64,000 bases of DNA from Polytrichum commune (taxonomy: Eukaryota; Streptophyta; Polytrichopsida; Polytrichales; Polytrichaceae): positions 42,286,001 through 42,350,000 of the forward strand of contig OX485804.1 of assembly GCA_950295325.1 (NCBI GenBank), read 5' to 3'. The notes beneath the pieces were generated by a model, which saw only the letters and a list, made by a program, of their open reading frames with translations, was not told the DNA's origin and searched no databases. The position numbers and the translations under genes were made by a program. Numbering within the stretch: position 1 is the stretch's first letter; each line of letters starts with the position of its first letter. Below, piece after piece: positions 62,924-64,000 of the stretch.

Positions 62924-64000
62924 GACTTTGTTGGAATTCCATTATGAAAGTTTGCACGTCTGGAGCCTCAAAATTTGTCTTCACTGTAACATTTCTTCAA
63001 GATAGATTTCTTACAAGGCTGATGAGCGGTAACCAGCAGATCCCCCATGTTTTCGTTCTGTGAAGGTGTAATGTCAACATGATCACCTGAAATTTGAAGG
63101 CACTTCTCTGCGCAGGTTTACTGTCAGTATGGCTTCAAAGGGAAAAGGTAGTACTTCAACAACCTGATAGATGAGCAATCCTTTGATAGATTAATTGGTG
63201 TCCAACAGAAAGTTGATCCAACACTAAAATGAGGGACTCTTTATCATTGTTTAGATTTTGTAAAATAGGTTTACAGATAGCGAGGAGTTGATATTGTTGG
63301 AAGGAGGAACTTGGCATGTAATGTACCATGGAAGTGCCCAATGGCATTTAATTGAATATAAAATCACATCAAGAATTGTACTGCCTTGAATCATTTATTG
63401 AGGAATGTAGAGTAGATGTGATAGGAAAATCTAATGCATTTAGGAAAAAAAGGTGGTTTTATTTTGAAGTGGAATGATTTCTTTTCAAGTCCATTTGCAA
63501 GGCGAAGATTTAAAATCTAACTTTGGGATGATGTGATATTGTCCTGTCAAATTGCTGGAAATCTTTTTACGGAGTCTGGTTAGATTTGTACATGTCTAGA
63601 CCAAGTTGTAGAAGATAGGTAGCTAGAATAATGTCTACCTATCAGGTTAGTAGTATTTGACCATAATTTCATGGTTTTAATCACAATATAATCTGTTCAG
63701 AGGAGTTAGGTAAAGGTCTCATTGAGTGGTCATGTTATAAACGTGTTCTTCAGATGACCACAAGTTGTTGGAGATTGTGGCAGATCTGTCAACCATTTGA
63801 TCACAAAAAATGCAATCGATGGTAAAACAATCTTACAAGAAACCAGAAGCAAAGTCGCCATGTCAGTGAGCATCCACCAGAAAGTTCAATCAAGAAGTTT
63901 CTTATTCAGAAAATGCGCAAAGCAGCAGGAATACCAAAAAAATTGCAATTGTAACTTGCGGATTGAGAACTGCATGAAACTGGCAGAATGACCAGACTTC
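62924..64000. other. 3' region of the C2-GRAM gene and downstream DNA
   Basis: The first few hundred bases are probably 3' untranslated sequence; I could not choose a polyadenylation site. An open stretch at 63797-63991 (64 codons, with QKVQSRSFLFRKCAKQQEYQ) is unrecognised and might be an exon of another gene continuing past the window, or chance. Confidence 0.3.

Noticed and set aside
1-64000. tRNA, rRNA or other structured RNA genes
   Set aside because: No cloverleaf with T-loop/D-loop consensus or rRNA-like segment was recognised by eye on either strand. A tRNAscan or Infernal run would be decisive.

Overview
The window is nuclear DNA of a land plant. It has three multi-exon genes with GT-AG introns, AT-rich intergenic DNA, a plant L1-type LINE, MULE and PIF/Harbinger transposase remnants, and several families of small inverted-repeat elements. 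The gene products resemble plant families (a plant Rab escort protein and a C2-GRAM-VASt protein). I cannot name the species. The divergence from flowering-plant versions and the odd G/C homopolymer runs would fit a non-seed plant, but that is inference only.

Layout. 1-7480 is AT-rich with only weak coding-like fragments. 8710-12669 (+) is a seven-exon gene for a predicted 460-residue protein with a low-molecular-weight protein tyrosine phosphatase (LMW-PTP) fold in which the catalytic cysteine is replaced by Asp. 15196-20175 (-) is an eleven-exon gene for a 603-residue Rab escort protein (REP). A GC-rich 460-bp hairpin lies just upstream of its start codon. 20960-22530 holds a broken piece of the pyrophosphate-dependent phosphofructokinase alpha-subunit gene, interrupted by a ~130-bp tandem repeat.

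22830-51100 is a transposon landscape. It contains a decayed MULE transposase with a SWIM finger, two PIF/Harbinger transposase remnants, two hAT-type MITEs with 8-bp target duplications, a Tourist-like MITE pair forming a giant inverted repeat, a 2.46-kb TIR element together with a 0.36-kb internally deleted derivative, three fragments of a reverse-transcriptase-associated sequence, and a 5'-truncated LINE with target duplication and poly(A). One small unrecognised gene candidate (about 26.9-27.6 kb) sits inside this block.

51794-62923 (+) is a thirteen-exon gene for a 1,108-residue C2-VASt-C2-GRAM-VASt protein. Its introns carry copies of the same repeat families found in the intergenic region.

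The genes are independent nuclear genes, not an operon. REP works in Rab prenylation and the C2-GRAM protein probably at membrane contacts or lipid binding; no joint pathway is implied. Exon boundaries were derived by hand from reading frame, splice consensus and family similarity. All three models keep an open frame across every junction.
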